A stretch of DNA of 64,000 bases from Sphaerulina vaccinii (taxonomy: Eukaryota; Ascomycota; Dothideomycetes; Mycosphaerellales; Mycosphaerellaceae). The stretch lies in contig JAKUDP010000003.1 of assembly GCA_022570795.1 (NCBI GenBank), positions 2,232,001 to 2,296,000 on the forward strand, read 5' to 3'. The number at the start of each line of letters is the position of its first letter. Positions within the stretch are counted from its first letter, which is position 1. The position numbers and the translations under genes were made by a program. Below are positions 39,053 to 50,416 of this stretch, one piece after another. The notes below the pieces were generated by a model. That model saw nothing but the letters and a program-made list of their open reading frames with translations, searched no databases and had not been told where the DNA came from.

Positions 39053-41194
39053 ATGGAAGATACAGTCAGTTCCCCGTCATCGTCTCCCAATATCCGCAAG
39101 CGCACTCGAGAAGCGGACCAGGACTCGCCCGAGCAGAAGCCATTGAACCTCAAGGGCAGTCAGTTCATGATGCCCACTCCTCCTGATACCGAGAGTGAGC
39201 GATCGAGGAATGCAAGTCCCGGTGGCAGTACAAATAACGACCACCACGAACGTGCTGCATCTCCGGCGCTGAGCACGAGCACTACTCTCAGCAGCGTGAT
39301 CGATGTCACGTCCAATGTCGCGCCGGCAAGCTCTGCCATGACCACACAGTCTACCGCCCCGGCATCGACCTCCGCGTCTGGATATGGAGCTCCACCGGCC
39401 AAGAGGAGGAAACTTACGCCCGCTGAGAAACTAGAGCAGGCACAACTCAAGGAAGCCAAGGCGCGTGAAAAGGCGGAAAAGAAGGCTGCTGCAGAAGAGA
39501 AGAAGGCACAGGCAGAAGCTGAAAAGGAGGAGAAGAAGGCTCAGCTCGAGGAAGATAGGGCGCGCAAAGCCGAGGAGAAGCGTCTCAAAGATGAAGAGAA
39601 GCGTGCCAAAGCAGAGGAGAAGGAAGCAAAGAAACGCGAAAAGGAGCTCGAGGAGACGAAGAAGCAGGAGGAGAAGCTGGCGAAGGAACGAAAGCAGATG
39701 CGTCTTGGAGCGTTCTTCGGTGGCAAGCCGAGCACACCCGCAAAGCGCAACGCGGACGGTGAAGAGATCACACCACTCTCTAGGCGAAAGTCGTTGTCCC
39801 TCGAGCCGTTTGACGCTGTTTCAGCCCAGCTCAAGGCCACCGTGTCACCTGTCAAGCAAAGTCCTGCTCCAGCGTCAAGTAAGGAACCTACTGTCTCAGA
39901 CTACCACAAGACATTCCTGCCATTCGAGGCCCCAACGTACAGCCAAGTTGCCCCGGTGCTGCGAGACGAACAGGCTGATCAAGCACGTTTCGACCACGAC
40001 CTCAACGATCCGCTCATTCAGGAGAAGTACGACCTTGGTATTGTCGCGTCGTATGCGAGCCTTGACAGCTACTTTGGCGAGCTTCGCGACGCACGACGTG
40101 GAAAGAGAGGTCACCCGAACATCAAGAAGGTGGTCGAGAGAGCTCAAGGAACCTCCAAAGAGCCAATTGACTTGACGGAAGAAACTTCGAAGGAGTCACC
40201 CGATGCGATCTTGCGTAAAGTTGATACAAAGTACATACACTTCCACGAGGACGTACGACCAGCGTACTGTGGCACATACACAAAGATAACATCGCCCCGG
40301 ACAACTCGTCGCACGATGCGGAACCCATTCGCCCGCTCACGACCCGATACAGACTACGACTACGATTCAGAGGCAGAATGGGAGGAGCCCGAGGAAGGTG
40401 AAGATATTGGCTCGGACGATGATGATGAGGCTGACAGTAATGCTGATGGCGACGAGATGGATGATTTCCTAGATGATGAAGATGATAAAGCAAAGACTAG
40501 GCGCAAAGCTGTGACGGCAGAGCTCATACCGGAGAGCACGGGTCTATGCTTCGCGAACGACAGAGGACGAGTTCTGCATGTGGATGGTGCAGAAGTGGCT
40601 ATGCAACCGGCTGTAATGGACGACATGCGCATGGGATTCTTGCTTCCAGGATTCTCTGGCATGACGATCGACCCCTTCTCGACATCCTACTGGGATGCAC
40701 CTGTGCCGGTATGCAACGCGGCCAGTGTTGCAACCTCTACCGGACCTCTGGGGACCCAGACCTCTTTGGATGCGATCATGGCACCTCCTCGCAAGCCTTT
40801 GGAACCTAGACTCAACTTCAACAGCTCGGCAGAGTCTGCTGTGTTCGCGCTCATCGGCGCTGCTGAAGGCCAGAAGGGCCCCATCTCAAGTACAACCGCT
40901 ATGACACCGGCCGTTAAGCGCGGCCGGAAACCTAAGCCCAAGACTTTGAGTAAGGAGGATCTGGACGAGCTTAAGGATGCAGTCGTTGGCAGTCCGCTCG
41001 GCAAGCTGGAATTACATAAAGGACTGAAGACGAGGTATGTTTGGCAATTCTCATTGAAGTACATGGTCACTTACTAATGATACAACAGATTCCCGAAGTT
41101 GACGAACGATGCCATCAAGGATAACCTCAACAACCTCTTTGCACAGAAGGGCTCTGGCAAAGACAAGAAGTGGGTTTATGTTGGCGATGTCTGA
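39053..41194 (+). CDS. Chromatin assembly factor 1 large subunit (p150/Cac1/Rlf2-like)
   Basis: CAF-1 loads H3-H4 onto newly replicated DNA with PCNA. Exons 39053-41034 and 41089-41194 (54-nt intron with a TTACTAAT branch point) encode 695 residues. In order: a Ser/Pro-rich N-terminus; a long highly charged Lys/Glu/Arg coiled coil (about 122-220, the KER region); RLGAFF, a PIP-box-like sequence right after it; the conserved FLPF block near 290; the KYIHFHEDVRPAYCGTYTK segment near 395, followed by the acidic ED domain (450-485); and a C-terminal winged-helix region that finishes in exon 2 with KKWVYVGDV. Without the intron the frame ends nine residues later in unrelated sequence. The large size matches filamentous fungal homologues. 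Confidence 0.9.
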
Positions 41195-41548
41195 ACAGGG
41201 GCTGTGAAAGGCCTTTGCGTTACACATCCCACCTATACAGCTGATACTGCGAAGCATTACAAGATGTCGGTTTGTGATGCGCGGTAATGACATGCGGAGA
41301 GAAGTGTATCATACCACGGTATACAGCCTGTAGAAAAGCAGGAGGATATCAATAGTAGATGACGAAGCATATGCACCATAACAAATGCTCTATGTGTACT
41401 TGTGTTTACTTCTGTACACCTCTGGCATCAGGTGAAGCGCATGCGTGCCAAGCAAGGCAAGGTGACGCGAGTCATGGCCAACTTCTTCAACTTCCATCTC
41501 TCGCGTGTTCTACTTCATAACATCAACCCTTCTCTCGCCACCACCACA
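41195..41548. other. Intergenic region and 5' leader of CWC2
   Basis: 354 bp holding the 3' end of the CAF-1 gene and the promoter of CWC2. The final 80 bp are pyrimidine- and CCACCACCACA-rich, like a fungal 5' leader. An open frame extends upstream to 41402 but looks non-coding. Confidence 0.5.
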
Positions 41549-42808
41549 ATGACTGACGTCGCCGAAGCACCCGCTGCTGCGCTTTTCGAAGACACCACTG
41601 CGCCAGCCACTGAAACCTCCACAGCCCTCACAACTACCAACAGCGATGGCACTGTTGTGCAAAAAATGAAAAAGACCAAAATCATTAAGCGCAAACGACG
41701 ACCAGCACGCCCACAGCAGGATCCGAGCACTTTCAAGACCGAACCTCCTCCACAGACTGGCACGATCTTCAATATCTGGTATAACAAATGGTCTGGAGGT
41801 GATCGCGAAGATGCTCTTTCTTCGAAACATCAGGCGAAGGGTCGCTGCAATGTTGCGCTAGACTCTGGCTACACGAAAGCCGACAAAGTCGCAGGATCCT
41901 ACTTCTGTCTATTCTTTGCGCGTGGGCTGTGTCCGAAGGGCCAGGACTGCGAATATCTGCACAGACTACCGAACTCGAGGATAGGGAAAGATGGACCTGG
42001 TGGAGGACTGGGAGATATCTTTCCTAGTAATGTGGATTGCTTTGGAAGAGACAAGTTCAGCGACTACAGAGACGATATGGGTGGTGTGGGATCTTTCTTG
42101 CGTATCAACAGGACACTTTATATCGGACGCATACATGTGTCAGACGATATTGAGGAGATTGTCGCAAGACACTTTCAAGAATGGGGTCAGGTGGAGAGAA
42201 TACGAGTGTTGCCGAGCAGAGGTGTTGCGTTCGTGACATATGTTCATCTGGCGAACTCGGAGTTTGCGAAGGAGGCTATGGCGCATCAGAGTTTGGATCA
42301 TAACGAGACCCTGAACGTGAGGTGGGCGACTGTGGACCCCAATCCTGTTGCGCAGAAGAGAGAGGCGGCGAGGATAGAAGAGCAGGCAGCAGAGGCTATC
42401 CGACGAGCGCTACCGGCTAGCTATGTCGCGGAACTGGAAGGAAGGAAGTACGAAGGTGCTGATGGTGAGGAAGAGCGCAAAAGACGAAAGATCGAGGGCA
42501 GCTTTGGGCTACAGGGCTATCAAGCGCCGGATCACGTTTGGTACGCAAGCGAGAACGCGCGGATTGAGGGTGGAGAACAACAAAAGCAGATTGAAGGAGC
42601 GCCAGACGAGGACGAGGATGACTATGACACGCCTCTGCAGATCACAGCTGGGAAAACGGAGCCAGTCTCGAATGGTGGCTTACTAGGAGGGAGTACACTT
42701 GCAGCACTTCGAGGGCTACAAGCTGGTTCAGGGAACGGCGCAGGACAGGCACCAGACAAGCCTGCTGGACCTCTGGTGGGCTATGGTAGCGATAGTGATG
42801 CTGAGTGA
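41549..42808 (+). CDS. CWC2: Pre-mRNA-splicing factor Cwc2
   Basis: Component of the NineTeen complex that contacts U6 snRNA and stabilises the spliceosome catalytic core. Single exon, 419 residues. Visible parts: a basic KKTKIIKRKRRPARP patch near 45; the Torus start GTIFNIWYNKWSGGD; a C-x7-C-x5-C-x3-H zinc finger (CLFFARGLC-CEYLH, about residues 114-134) followed by RLP; an RRM (RTLYIGRIHV ... VAFVTYVHLANSEFAKEAM); NVRWATVDPNP; and a low-complexity tail. The start at CCACAATGACTG has a good context and begins a typical Thr/Ala-rich N-terminus. The upstream in-frame ATG at 41402 would add 49 residues translated from leader-like sequence, so I did not use it. Confidence 0.93.
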   Translation: MTDVAEAPAAALFEDTTAPATETSTALTTTNSDGTVVQKMKKTKIIKRKRRPARPQQDPSTFKTEPPPQTGTIFNIWYNKWSGGDREDALSSKHQAKGRCNVALDSGYTKADKVAGSYFCLFFARGLCPKGQDCEYLHRLPNSRIGKDGPGGGLGDIFPSNVDCFGRDKFSDYRDDMGGVGSFLRINRTLYIGRIHVSDDIEEIVARHFQEWGQVERIRVLPSRGVAFVTYVHLANSEFAKEAMAHQSLDHNETLNVRWATVDPNPVAQKREAARIEEQAAEAIRRALPASYVAELEGRKYEGADGEEERKRRKIEGSFGLQGYQAPDHVWYASENARIEGGEQQKQIEGAPDEDEDDYDTPLQITAGKTEPVSNGGLLGGSTLAALRGLQAGSGNGAGQAPDKPAGPLVGYGSDSDAE

Positions 42809-43416
42809 TTGCGAGCTGGCAGGCTGTAATCCTCTTCGTCGTGGCGCACGCATGTAGTGCATAGTATAAGCCACCCGGGCTTTAAGCTGGACGAGGCAAA
42901 CGAGTTTGACGCCATAGAATTGCATTTCCAGCACATCGATCGAGGTCCAAATACTCTCCGTCCTGCGGCTTCCAACGTTCTAGGGCGGTTTCGCGCGTTG
43001 CGCACACGGCTTTTCTTGGCTCTCCGATCGCTTCACACGCGAGACTTCACCTCAAAGTCTTCAGCGTATCTCGTGTACCTAACACTGACCTCGATATAGA
43101 CAGTCTTGCTGTGAACAACCAAACGCCAGGAGATCGTGGCTCACAAACGCATCTCTGTCCATGCACACCGACCAAGTCATTGCATATCCGGACAGTCTCG
43201 ACAGAGAATCTCACTTAAGCTTCGGAGAGCATGCGAGGTCAGGTCGCCCGCGAGGCAGTGTAAGTTTGAAACAGTTTCCACAGAAATTCCGACGAGCTCG
43301 CCAGATTTCTGCTCACCTGCAAACTCCACACACGCACAGCACTGACACAGTCGATTCACCCACGATACCTATCACCAGCCACCACACACGACAAGACTCC
43401 ACGCCGCATCCATCCG
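42809..43416. other. Intergenic region, no gene seen
   Basis: 608 bp. Several short frames occur on the plus strand, but none has a recognisable motif. The last part (CACACACGCACAGCACTGACACAG..CACCACACACGACAAG) is typical 5'-leader composition for the following F-box gene. Confidence 0.5.
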
Positions 43417-44307
43417 ATGCCACTCGACATGAAGGAAAAACTGGACAAAATGATTGACAAGGCCTCGAAATCGAAACCAGCTCTCAAGGTCAAGGACTTC
43501 ATGCGTGCTCGAGATCGCGGCAGAGACTCAGCAGCAGCAGCGCACACACTCGCCATCACCGAGCTCCTTGAGCACATGCTTGATTTCCTTCCGCAAAAGA
43601 GTCTTGTGCGTGCAAGGCTGGTCTCTTCGATGTTTCGAAACACGATCGACAAATCTCCAACACTGCAACCGAAGATCGGAATTGCTAGCGGGCAAGCTAT
43701 CGACACCAAGCTCGCTTGGTTCTGGAATCCCCATTCCCCAGGCGCTGGCCGATCACCCAGCACTACTGGTTCCATTACACTGGACCGGCCATTCCGAGGT
43801 GCTTCAAAGGTCACGCTGGAGGTCGAGTTCGAGCCATATACAGTTCGTAGCTCCAAATACGGCAGCTATCTGGCCGTCTGTGTGCTTCACTGCCATTTGC
43901 GGAAAGGCGAGGACGTAAAGCTGCTATACAAGGCAGAGTCCTCCTCACTAAGCATGCATTACATTGCCACGCGCCCCGTTCATATCAAGCTGGTGCTGCA
44001 CTTCAAAGGTCTCACGACGCACGCACATCTACCTGCCGTTAGTAATTTGCGAGGATGCTTACAGGAACTGCAAAGATTGAAGCAATATCGCATAATATCC
44101 CTGTTCGATAGGCTTGGTGTGGATTTCATCGTGGTGAAGCCGAACAGAGAGCACATTTGTCACCTGAGATTGACTAGCTATACATCCGCATGCTGGCCGC
44201 GAGTACTCTTCGACTGCTGCCTGAACAACTGTCCATGCCACAATGAGAAGGGTTTCTTCGGCCGAACTTTTCGAAGCTATAAGAGGATCATCATATACAA
44301 GTCCTGA
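43417..44307 (+). CDS. F-box domain protein
   Basis: 296 residues, one exon. An F-box lies at about residues 42-85: AITELLEHMLDFLPQKSLVRARLVSSMFRNTIDKS. F-box proteins recruit substrates to SCF ubiquitin ligases through Skp1. The rest (residues 90-296) shows no WD40 or leucine-rich repeats and looks like the fungus-specific F-box proteins common in Dothideomycetes. The C-terminus is Cys-rich (CWPRVLFDCCLNNCPCHN) and ends basic. The start lies at CCGATGCCACTC; a second ATG four codons later is an alternative. Substrate unknown. Confidence 0.72.
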   Translation: MPLDMKEKLDKMIDKASKSKPALKVKDFMRARDRGRDSAAAAHTLAITELLEHMLDFLPQKSLVRARLVSSMFRNTIDKSPTLQPKIGIASGQAIDTKLAWFWNPHSPGAGRSPSTTGSITLDRPFRGASKVTLEVEFEPYTVRSSKYGSYLAVCVLHCHLRKGEDVKLLYKAESSSLSMHYIATRPVHIKLVLHFKGLTTHAHLPAVSNLRGCLQELQRLKQYRIISLFDRLGVDFIVVKPNREHICHLRLTSYTSACWPRVLFDCCLNNCPCHNEKGFFGRTFRSYKRIIIYKS

Positions 44308-44530
44308 ATTCATCCTGGAGGCTCGACCAATCCATTGTATCCAGAGAAACAGCAGACACCACTTCTCTGGAGAGGGATCGATATCTGGTTGCACGTGGCA
44401 AGGGTGGCGGGTGTATCGCGCAATTTTCCGCCGACTTCACCTTGATGTCCAAATCGCACTTTGACCCCAGCACATCCGAAAATGCCACCTCACCACACAA
44501 ATCACATCAAATACGATAAACGCTCACAAC

Positions 44531-44836
44531 ATGTCGCACGACACAGTCTTCTACTCGCGCCCACGCACATACGGCAAAGGCTCTCGTGGCTGGTAAGCAT
44601 TTCTTCACTTGAGCGCCAAGACTGAATAATAAAGACGGTCCGCTGACACATTCCTCCCAACACAGCCGCGTCACTGGCGACAAGAAGAAGTCGGGTGTCA
44701 TCCGCAAGTATGGACTGAACATGTCTCGTCAAGCTTTCCGCGAAAAGGCTGCCGATATTGGATTCACAAAGGTCAGTCTACGACGAGTCAGCAGAGCACG
44801 CTTCATGAGCTGAAAGATTGCAAACAGTTCCGCTAG
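44531..44836 (+). CDS. RPS29: 40S ribosomal protein uS14 (RPS29), zinc-poor form
   Basis: A 58-residue protein from three exons: 44531-44592, 44666-44771, 44828-44836. Introns of 73 and 56 nt start GTAAGC and GTCAGT; the last exon encodes only Phe-Arg-stop. The N-terminus [20 protein letters not shown], the core IRKYGLN and the end [14 protein letters not shown] identify uS14 of the small subunit head, near the decoding region. Usual eukaryotic S29 has two CxxC pairs binding zinc. Here only one Cys remains: CRVT replaces the first pair and MSRQAF the second. The splice sites are standard, so this is not a modelling artefact. Gene size and conservation suggest it is functional. Confidence 0.93.
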
Positions 44837-45205
44837 AGGTTCGACATGTATGTGCAGAGGCTAGAAATGCCAGAGCTGCCGAATTCATCACCAGTACGAT
44901 AGTACGACGAGTGAAAGCAGACCTGTTACTTGCACGACCAGTAGCCACAATACCACGTTTCTTTTCCAGTTCGCATGCGTCTCTTGTTTCTACTCGCAGT
45001 CACCCTGCCCATCATAGTCGATGAGAATCATTGGAAGTCTTCATGATCTACTTTTGTGTCGTGCAATCTATCGTCGCACGGCTAGATCGCTAGATCGGCA
45101 TGCCAAGAGCAGGACGATCGTCTTCTGATGTTCATTCATAAATCTTTCGTCGACCCGCTGTTTGGACTTACTTCCTTGTTCCTACACTCCAGCTTCACAT
45201 ATAAC
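44837..45205. other. Intergenic region, no gene seen
   Basis: 369 bp between the uS14 gene and the next small gene. A short plus-strand frame overlaps it but shows no motif. Confidence 0.5.
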
Positions 45206-45445
45206 ATGTCTGACCACAAACCTCCAACTCTAGCGCAGCAACCACAACCACGACCGTTCTGGTGGACACCCGGCAACGCGCTCGCCTTCCAGGCACCTCT
45301 AGTCATCCCTCTGATCCGACTTATACTGTACTCTTACACATCATTTGATGCTGTGGACTGGCGAGAGAACTCTACGGTCTGGGCGATCAAGGTCGTGGCT
45401 ATGATAGTGGTTTTAACTTGTCTGGGCATTCAGGCATTACAGTAG
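45206..45445 (+). CDS. Small predicted membrane protein
   Basis: A 79-residue frame starting at ATAACATGTCTG. A Pro/Gln-rich N-terminus of about 20 residues and a WWTPGN turn precede two hydrophobic segments, about residues 29-45 (APLVIPLIRLILYSY) and 60-77 (VWAIKVVAMIVVLTCLGI). I do not recognise a family. The upstream in-frame ATG at 45128 is also possible and would add 26 hydrophobic residues. The frame ends 36 bp before the convergent esterase gene. It could be a real small fungal gene or chance; the two well-placed helices favour a real gene. Confidence 0.5.
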   Translation: MSDHKPPTLAQQPQPRPFWWTPGNALAFQAPLVIPLIRLILYSYTSFDAVDWRENSTVWAIKVVAMIVVLTCLGIQALQ

Positions 45446-45481
45446 AACTTTTTGAGATATTGTACTATGAATCTTGGAGAT

Positions 45482-47268
45482 CTAGTACGCAGCTCCAGCA
45501 GCGATCAACAAAGGCCCAAACACAGCACAAGGTGCATCACTCGATATCAGTGGCTTAGTCTCCTCGGCGCCTGGTGCATTCTTGCCACCTAGCACTCCAA
45601 GCTCAACACCATTTGCGCTTCCCAACTTCGGCCACGGAATGCTTGTTGGATCTTTGGCGAAGCCGGCCCACACACCTTGCATGTACTTGCTCAACGCGAT
45701 CTGGTCTTTGGTGGCGCTTCCAAACTGGTTCGTGAGAGGGTATGTACCCCAGACAGACGGAATCTCACTCGAATGCCATGCGCCAGCATTTGGAAAGACG
45801 TTCAAGTTGGGGAATGCTCCTTCGTACCGGTAGCGCCAGACTGAGCGTCCAGCGGCCTTCATGGCATCGGAGAAGGTTCGAGTGGTGCAGGTGAAGAGCA
45901 GATCTGTTAGGATCTGGCTGATCAGTGCGGAACCTGATAGAGTCGGGTACATCGACTTGATAGTCGCGTCTGAGAGGCCTGGAAAACCATAGCCCGCAAG
46001 GGTATTGTTGACACTTGGGTTGCCATTCAGACCCGCAATGTCGACGAAAACAGTGGCCTCATTGGCATTCGAACCAATGAGTATGGGCACTTGCGCGAAT
46101 TGACCTGATGCGAGGCTCGGTAGAGACTGCTTGCCAACGCTTGTGCCATCTCCGGTCACTTCTGGAAAGCTGACGCCATTGTCGCCGATATATTTCTGGA
46201 TGTCCTCGGCTTTGACCTTTCGAAGACAGTGGATGACAGAGGCCGCGGTACTGCAGCCGAAGTTGGCTGCCACCTGTTCGTAGCTAGCGAGACCACTGCC
46301 AGTGGCGGCTAGATTCTGCGACTCCATTATGGCCGCTCGATATGGCAATGGGCTTGGTGGGTTGGCAAGAAGCTGCTTGATATCGTGGCCTCCTGCACTC
46401 TCTCCGAAGAGGGTGACACGTGCTGGGTCGCCGCCTATAAATTGATTAGAGCTGTAGACACAGAACATATGTCTAATCATATCTCACCGAACTGCTTGAT
46501 ATTCTGCTGTACCCATTGTAGTGCAAGTCGTTGGTCCAGATAAGCGCTGTTCTGCTTTCCGAAAGGAATCTGTGGCGAGTTCGAGAAGCCGAACACTGGA
46601 GAGCTGTCAGTATCAAACTTCGGAACCTAGTCGCCAGTACATACTGTTCGTCCGATAGTTGATCGCAACGACCACTACGTCCTCGTTCACAGCCAGTGAG
46701 CTACCATTGTAGTAGGCGAGTGATGCCGTGCCGAACTGGTTGTTACCGCCGAACAGCCAGAACATGACTGCCTTCGTTTTCGTCGGACTGGCCTTTTGTG
46801 GAGCGAACACATTCAGGTAGAGGCAATCTTCATTCTCTCGAGGCGGCGCGAGTCCTGGGTTGTTGAAGTACTCTCTAGTCTTTGCTCCAGAAGCACCACT
46901 CACTACACAGGTCAGCCACGGGGATCTCGAAGCTGGAGAAGCATCTTCTTACTGAATTGTTGCAGACATGCCGGAGGTTCTGTTTGTGCTTTACGTGGCG
47001 ATGTCCAAGAAGTTGGTGGCTCTGGCGGAGCGAATCTCAATGATCCAGTAGGCGGTTTCGCATATGGAATGCCTAGGTAGGCATTGACTGGTGCCAGACT
47101 TGGCTGATTTGACACTGCGGTGGCAGTTCCAACTAGGACACCATTGCTAATTGTGACAGTAGGATTTGCAGCTCTCTTCTCTTCGGCAGGCGCAGCAGAT
47201 GCTACGGAAAGCAGACCCAGGACTGAAATGTAGGAGAGATACATCGCTGCTGTAGCGACTTGACGCAA
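45482..47268 (-). CDS. Secreted type-B carboxylesterase/lipase
   Basis: Four exons (47268-46953, 46902-46645, 46595-46488, 46434-45482; introns 50, 49 and 53 nt) encode 544 residues. Residues 1-26 form a signal peptide ([23 protein letters not shown], possibly with a Kex2-type KR site). Alpha/beta-hydrolase features follow: [11 protein letters not shown], the [11 protein letters not shown] signature, an oxyanion-hole region at FGGNN, and the nucleophile elbow GESAGG in exon 4. Likely acid Glu lies in [11 protein letters not shown] and the catalytic His in [16 protein letters not shown]. Secreted members hydrolyse carboxylic esters or lipids; the substrate is not predictable here. The pieces fail to join in frame unless all three introns are removed. 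Confidence 0.9.
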
Positions 47269-48145
47269 GGACTAGTATAGTAGCGACAAGAACTTTCAGG
47301 ACTTATACCATCCCGTACCTTTTGTAGTAGCACAGCCGTTGCAAATGCGGAGGCACTTCTGTAAGACATATGCTAGCGGCAACTTTCGTAGTCACTTAGC
47401 CCTAGAGCAGTCGTTCAAGATGCCCTCACATGTCAACACAGCATTTGCTTCGTGCTTTCTTTGGAGTCGTCTCTCCTCTTAATGTCTTTGCAATGTAACC
47501 AGCAACCCGATCGTATATCACGAAATTAGCATCCCTTGCGCTCTGGACTGATCATGCTCGAGCCTGGAAATACTTTCATGTTTCTCTCACATGAATCCGA
47601 ACATAGTAACTGCAGATCACCGAGGAGACTTTGCGCCACCTCCGCAAGTTCCACGGCGTCGGCCTCGACCCCATGCACGAGCAAGTCTCGTTCATGACGG
47701 GTACGAGCAGTATTCAATCATGACTGACCAGTCGGCGAGCTTGGAACTTGTATATCCTCAGGCGTACGGCCGAAGGTCGAAGGTGTATGAGATCCTCATT
47801 GTTCCATAGTCGTGATCGTGAACAGTGGGAACAGTGGCTATGAAAGCGGTCTTCCGGCGAGCATCGTCCCGCCACAACAGAATCGTGGCAGAGTGTAGCA
47901 GGTGGTCTATGAGAGATGGGTCTTTTGTCGAGGTGTAGGAAATGACACTGATGATATGAGCGTGGTAGCCGATGAGGTCAAGTGATGAAAGGAAGTTGGA
48001 GTTCAAACATGGGAGGAGCGATCAAGGGGACCCACAAAATTGGACATCCTTGTGAAGCAAGGCGCGTCAGTCTCGCGTTGCCAACGACGACATCTTCCTG
48101 CAGTCTGCAAACGTGTTCCTTCACTCAACACAACTCTTTTCGACA
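47269..48145. other. Intergenic region between divergent esterase and PBN1 genes
   Basis: 877 bp. An 82-codon minus-strand frame (47758-48006) and a 72-codon plus-strand frame (47591-47809) overlap; neither resembles a known domain. It probably holds promoters for both flanking genes. Confidence 0.45.
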
Positions 48146-49782
48146 ATGAGGCAGAGGATCACCTATCTGCTGCCACAGGGTACTGGAGTTAACCCAGCTG
48201 ATATTGAAGTTGGCAAGGATCATCTCACATTCGCCAAAGCCAGCGATGCTGTAATAGAACACCGCATTACGGTTGGCCTTTCCGAACTCCCGGACATAGT
48301 AAGAATTCGCATTGATCACGAGTCCAGACGCTATGCTAACTCGTACGCCAGGTACAAGCGTTTCTGCAAGATTTCCACGAACTACACGTTCGAGTAGTGT
48401 CATCACGGAACCTCAAGGCCATCTCTCCAGCATTGTCAAGACTACCCCCAGGGCTACATGCATTTTTCACGCCTCCGGACAGGCAAGGGACCCTCGAGAA
48501 TGGATTTTGTGTTGAGCTATCATTCTTGCTGGGCATGACAGAGAAGGACTTGATATGCGATTATGAGCCTGGGAGCTACCCAAAGCCGCCTGTGCTATCA
48601 GAGAGATTTTCAAGCTCGTCGACATACCAGTACTACTACGGGGTCGATGACCTTTCCATCATCTCGCGGAACCTCGCAGCAGAATACTGTCCAGGACTCG
48701 GTGTTGCGTCAATCGTTGGCCAACTATGCAAAGTCCTTGTAGATGCTTCCGATGCGGCCTATGTGGACTATGACTATGATGTGATCAATCACGCTGTCAA
48801 TATCGCCATAGTATCGTCACCAACAGACAATACGAAAGCTCGTGCTCACAAGCTCTCCCCAGAGGACAGACTTGAGGTCGGAATACTATCACCTGAGAAA
48901 GCTGATGAACCAGAAGAGCTGAAGCTTGGTGGATACTTGACTGTCGTTGGCGAAGATGATAAGCCAGGGCCAACAATGTTCTCGTTTCCAGCCCGCCATC
49001 ATCCTCTCCCTTCAGATGATCACACAACCTTTACCGCCACCTTCCAGAAGCCGAGTGGCCTTCACCCGAAGCTCGATATCACGTTTCCAGCGAAAGACTT
49101 GAAGGCACCCAAGTCAGACAGCTGTTCGCTACATGCATACTGGACAACTCCTGCTACACTGTTCCTCGATCGATACCAGCTTGGAGACGAGCTATTTCTT
49201 GCCTCTCAAAACCTTGTGGCTCTTCGCGCTTTGACCGGTGAAGAGGATCTTGAGCGGCCTGCATGGGCTATCAATCTGTGGGGATCTGCTGCACTACTTG
49301 AACTGGCCTCTCCAAAAGCTGCTGACCGCCTCAAGGACACGTGGACTGTCACAATACCTACACACTTACGATACGTCAATGCGACGGCGTCTGAAACCGG
49401 TCATGCGCCAGTGGACGTGCCTTGGCCCGTCGTCTTCTGGGCATGCGAGGCAGAGGAAGGACTGAAGATGAGCACAAATCCTTTCGATCGAGTCAACCTT
49501 GGATATGATGGGCTGTTTGGACCTAAGACCATGTTCTACCATGTCCCGGCAGATCCGGTCCACGAGCGACTTGTCGAGCAGCTAAATGTACCTGTTCTCG
49601 ACCCAATGCAGGCTCAATGGGTACCACTCGGCACACTATTGGCTGTATTGGCCGGCTTTGGTTGGGTGTGCTGGAAGCTGTTTGGCAGCGGACCTGCTGT
49701 GACGTCGAAAGGTGTTGAAGCGGAGACGGTGAAAGAGCCGGCTGTTGTGGAGGTCGTGGATGAGACGTCTACTGCGATATGA
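48146..49782 (+). CDS. PBN1: Pbn1/PIG-X, GPI-mannosyltransferase I subunit of the ER
   Basis: Exons 48146-48298 and 48352-49782 (53-nt intron with a GCTAAC branch point) encode 527 residues. Pbn1 is the ER membrane partner of Gpi14, which adds the first mannose to GPI anchors. Seen here: the usual N-terminal MRQRITYL; VQAFLQDFHELHVR across the junction; a luminal domain with KLDITFP, then SLHAYWTTPATLFLDRYQL, and WAINLWGSAALLEL, which are the PIG-X family signatures. One C-terminal transmembrane helix (about residues 475-495, PLGTLLAVLAGFGWVCWKLF) precedes a short acidic cytosolic tail. The exon 2 ATG at 48397 alone would lose 66 residues including the conserved start. Confidence 0.9.
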
Positions 49783-49969
49783 GTGGCACTGAACAAGTTT
49801 AGAGGTGGAGACCGGAGTCACACAGCATCACGCTACTATCCACGCTTTGTTACCATTGCAGCCCTTGCGGGACAGGTGGTCATAGAACTGTTTCTGCACT
49901 GGACAATCTCACTTCTCGAGTGCTCTGCGATCCTTCATCATCCCCCTCGTCGTTGCCAAGGACTACACG

Positions 49970-50416
49970 ATGCAGTCCGAGAACGGCCGTTCCAGATCTT
50001 ACACTACGAGCAAGCAGAAGACAATAGATCTGCTAGAAGCAAGGACTCGCGCTGTGGCCGATCGGATCAATGCTAGGGACTTCGAAATGACTTCGCAAAC
50101 ATGGAGCAATTCTGCAGACTCGGTAGTCTGCACGCAGGTGAATGGAAAGCAGCACCACTTGCCGGACGCATTGGAACTCCTGAAGCAGGAGATTCGTGAA
50201 GCACCGAATTACCATCTCAGCTTTCTAGACATGAATACGACTGTGAACAACACTATAGACCGAGGCGAAGTCTTTGTGCGAGCTGAAGTCACTGGGAATC
50301 CGCCTGGAGTGGTGAAGAAGGGAATGTTCACGTTCGAATACAGACTGCTCGAAGGGTGCTGGAAGTGCGTCAAGCAGACGACCTTTGCTGCTGGAGAATT
50401 GGTGGAGTGGGGCTAG
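49970..50416 (+). CDS. NTF2-like (SnoaL-type) small protein
   Basis: 148 residues, one exon. The helix TIDLLEARTRAVADRINARDFEMTSQTW followed by alternating strands (YHLSFLDMNTTVN, EVFVRAEVTG, KGMFTFEYRLLEGCWKCVKQTTF) matches the cone-shaped NTF2/SnoaL fold in length and order. Members can be enzymes or binding proteins. No catalytic residues can be assigned, and the function is unknown. Begins 188 bp after PBN1 on the same strand. Confidence 0.6.
   Translation: MQSENGRSRSYTTSKQKTIDLLEARTRAVADRINARDFEMTSQTWSNSADSVVCTQVNGKQHHLPDALELLKQEIREAPNYHLSFLDMNTTVNNTIDRGEVFVRAEVTGNPPGVVKKGMFTFEYRLLEGCWKCVKQTTFAAGELVEWG

Noticed and set aside
41402..41548. Longer CWC2 start at 41402
   Set aside because: The added 49 residues come from leader-like sequence. 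The ATG at 41549 has a better context and begins a typical N-terminus.
47758..48006. 82-codon minus-strand frame between the esterase and PBN1
   Set aside because: It overlaps another frame of similar length, has no known motif, and sits where promoters are expected.
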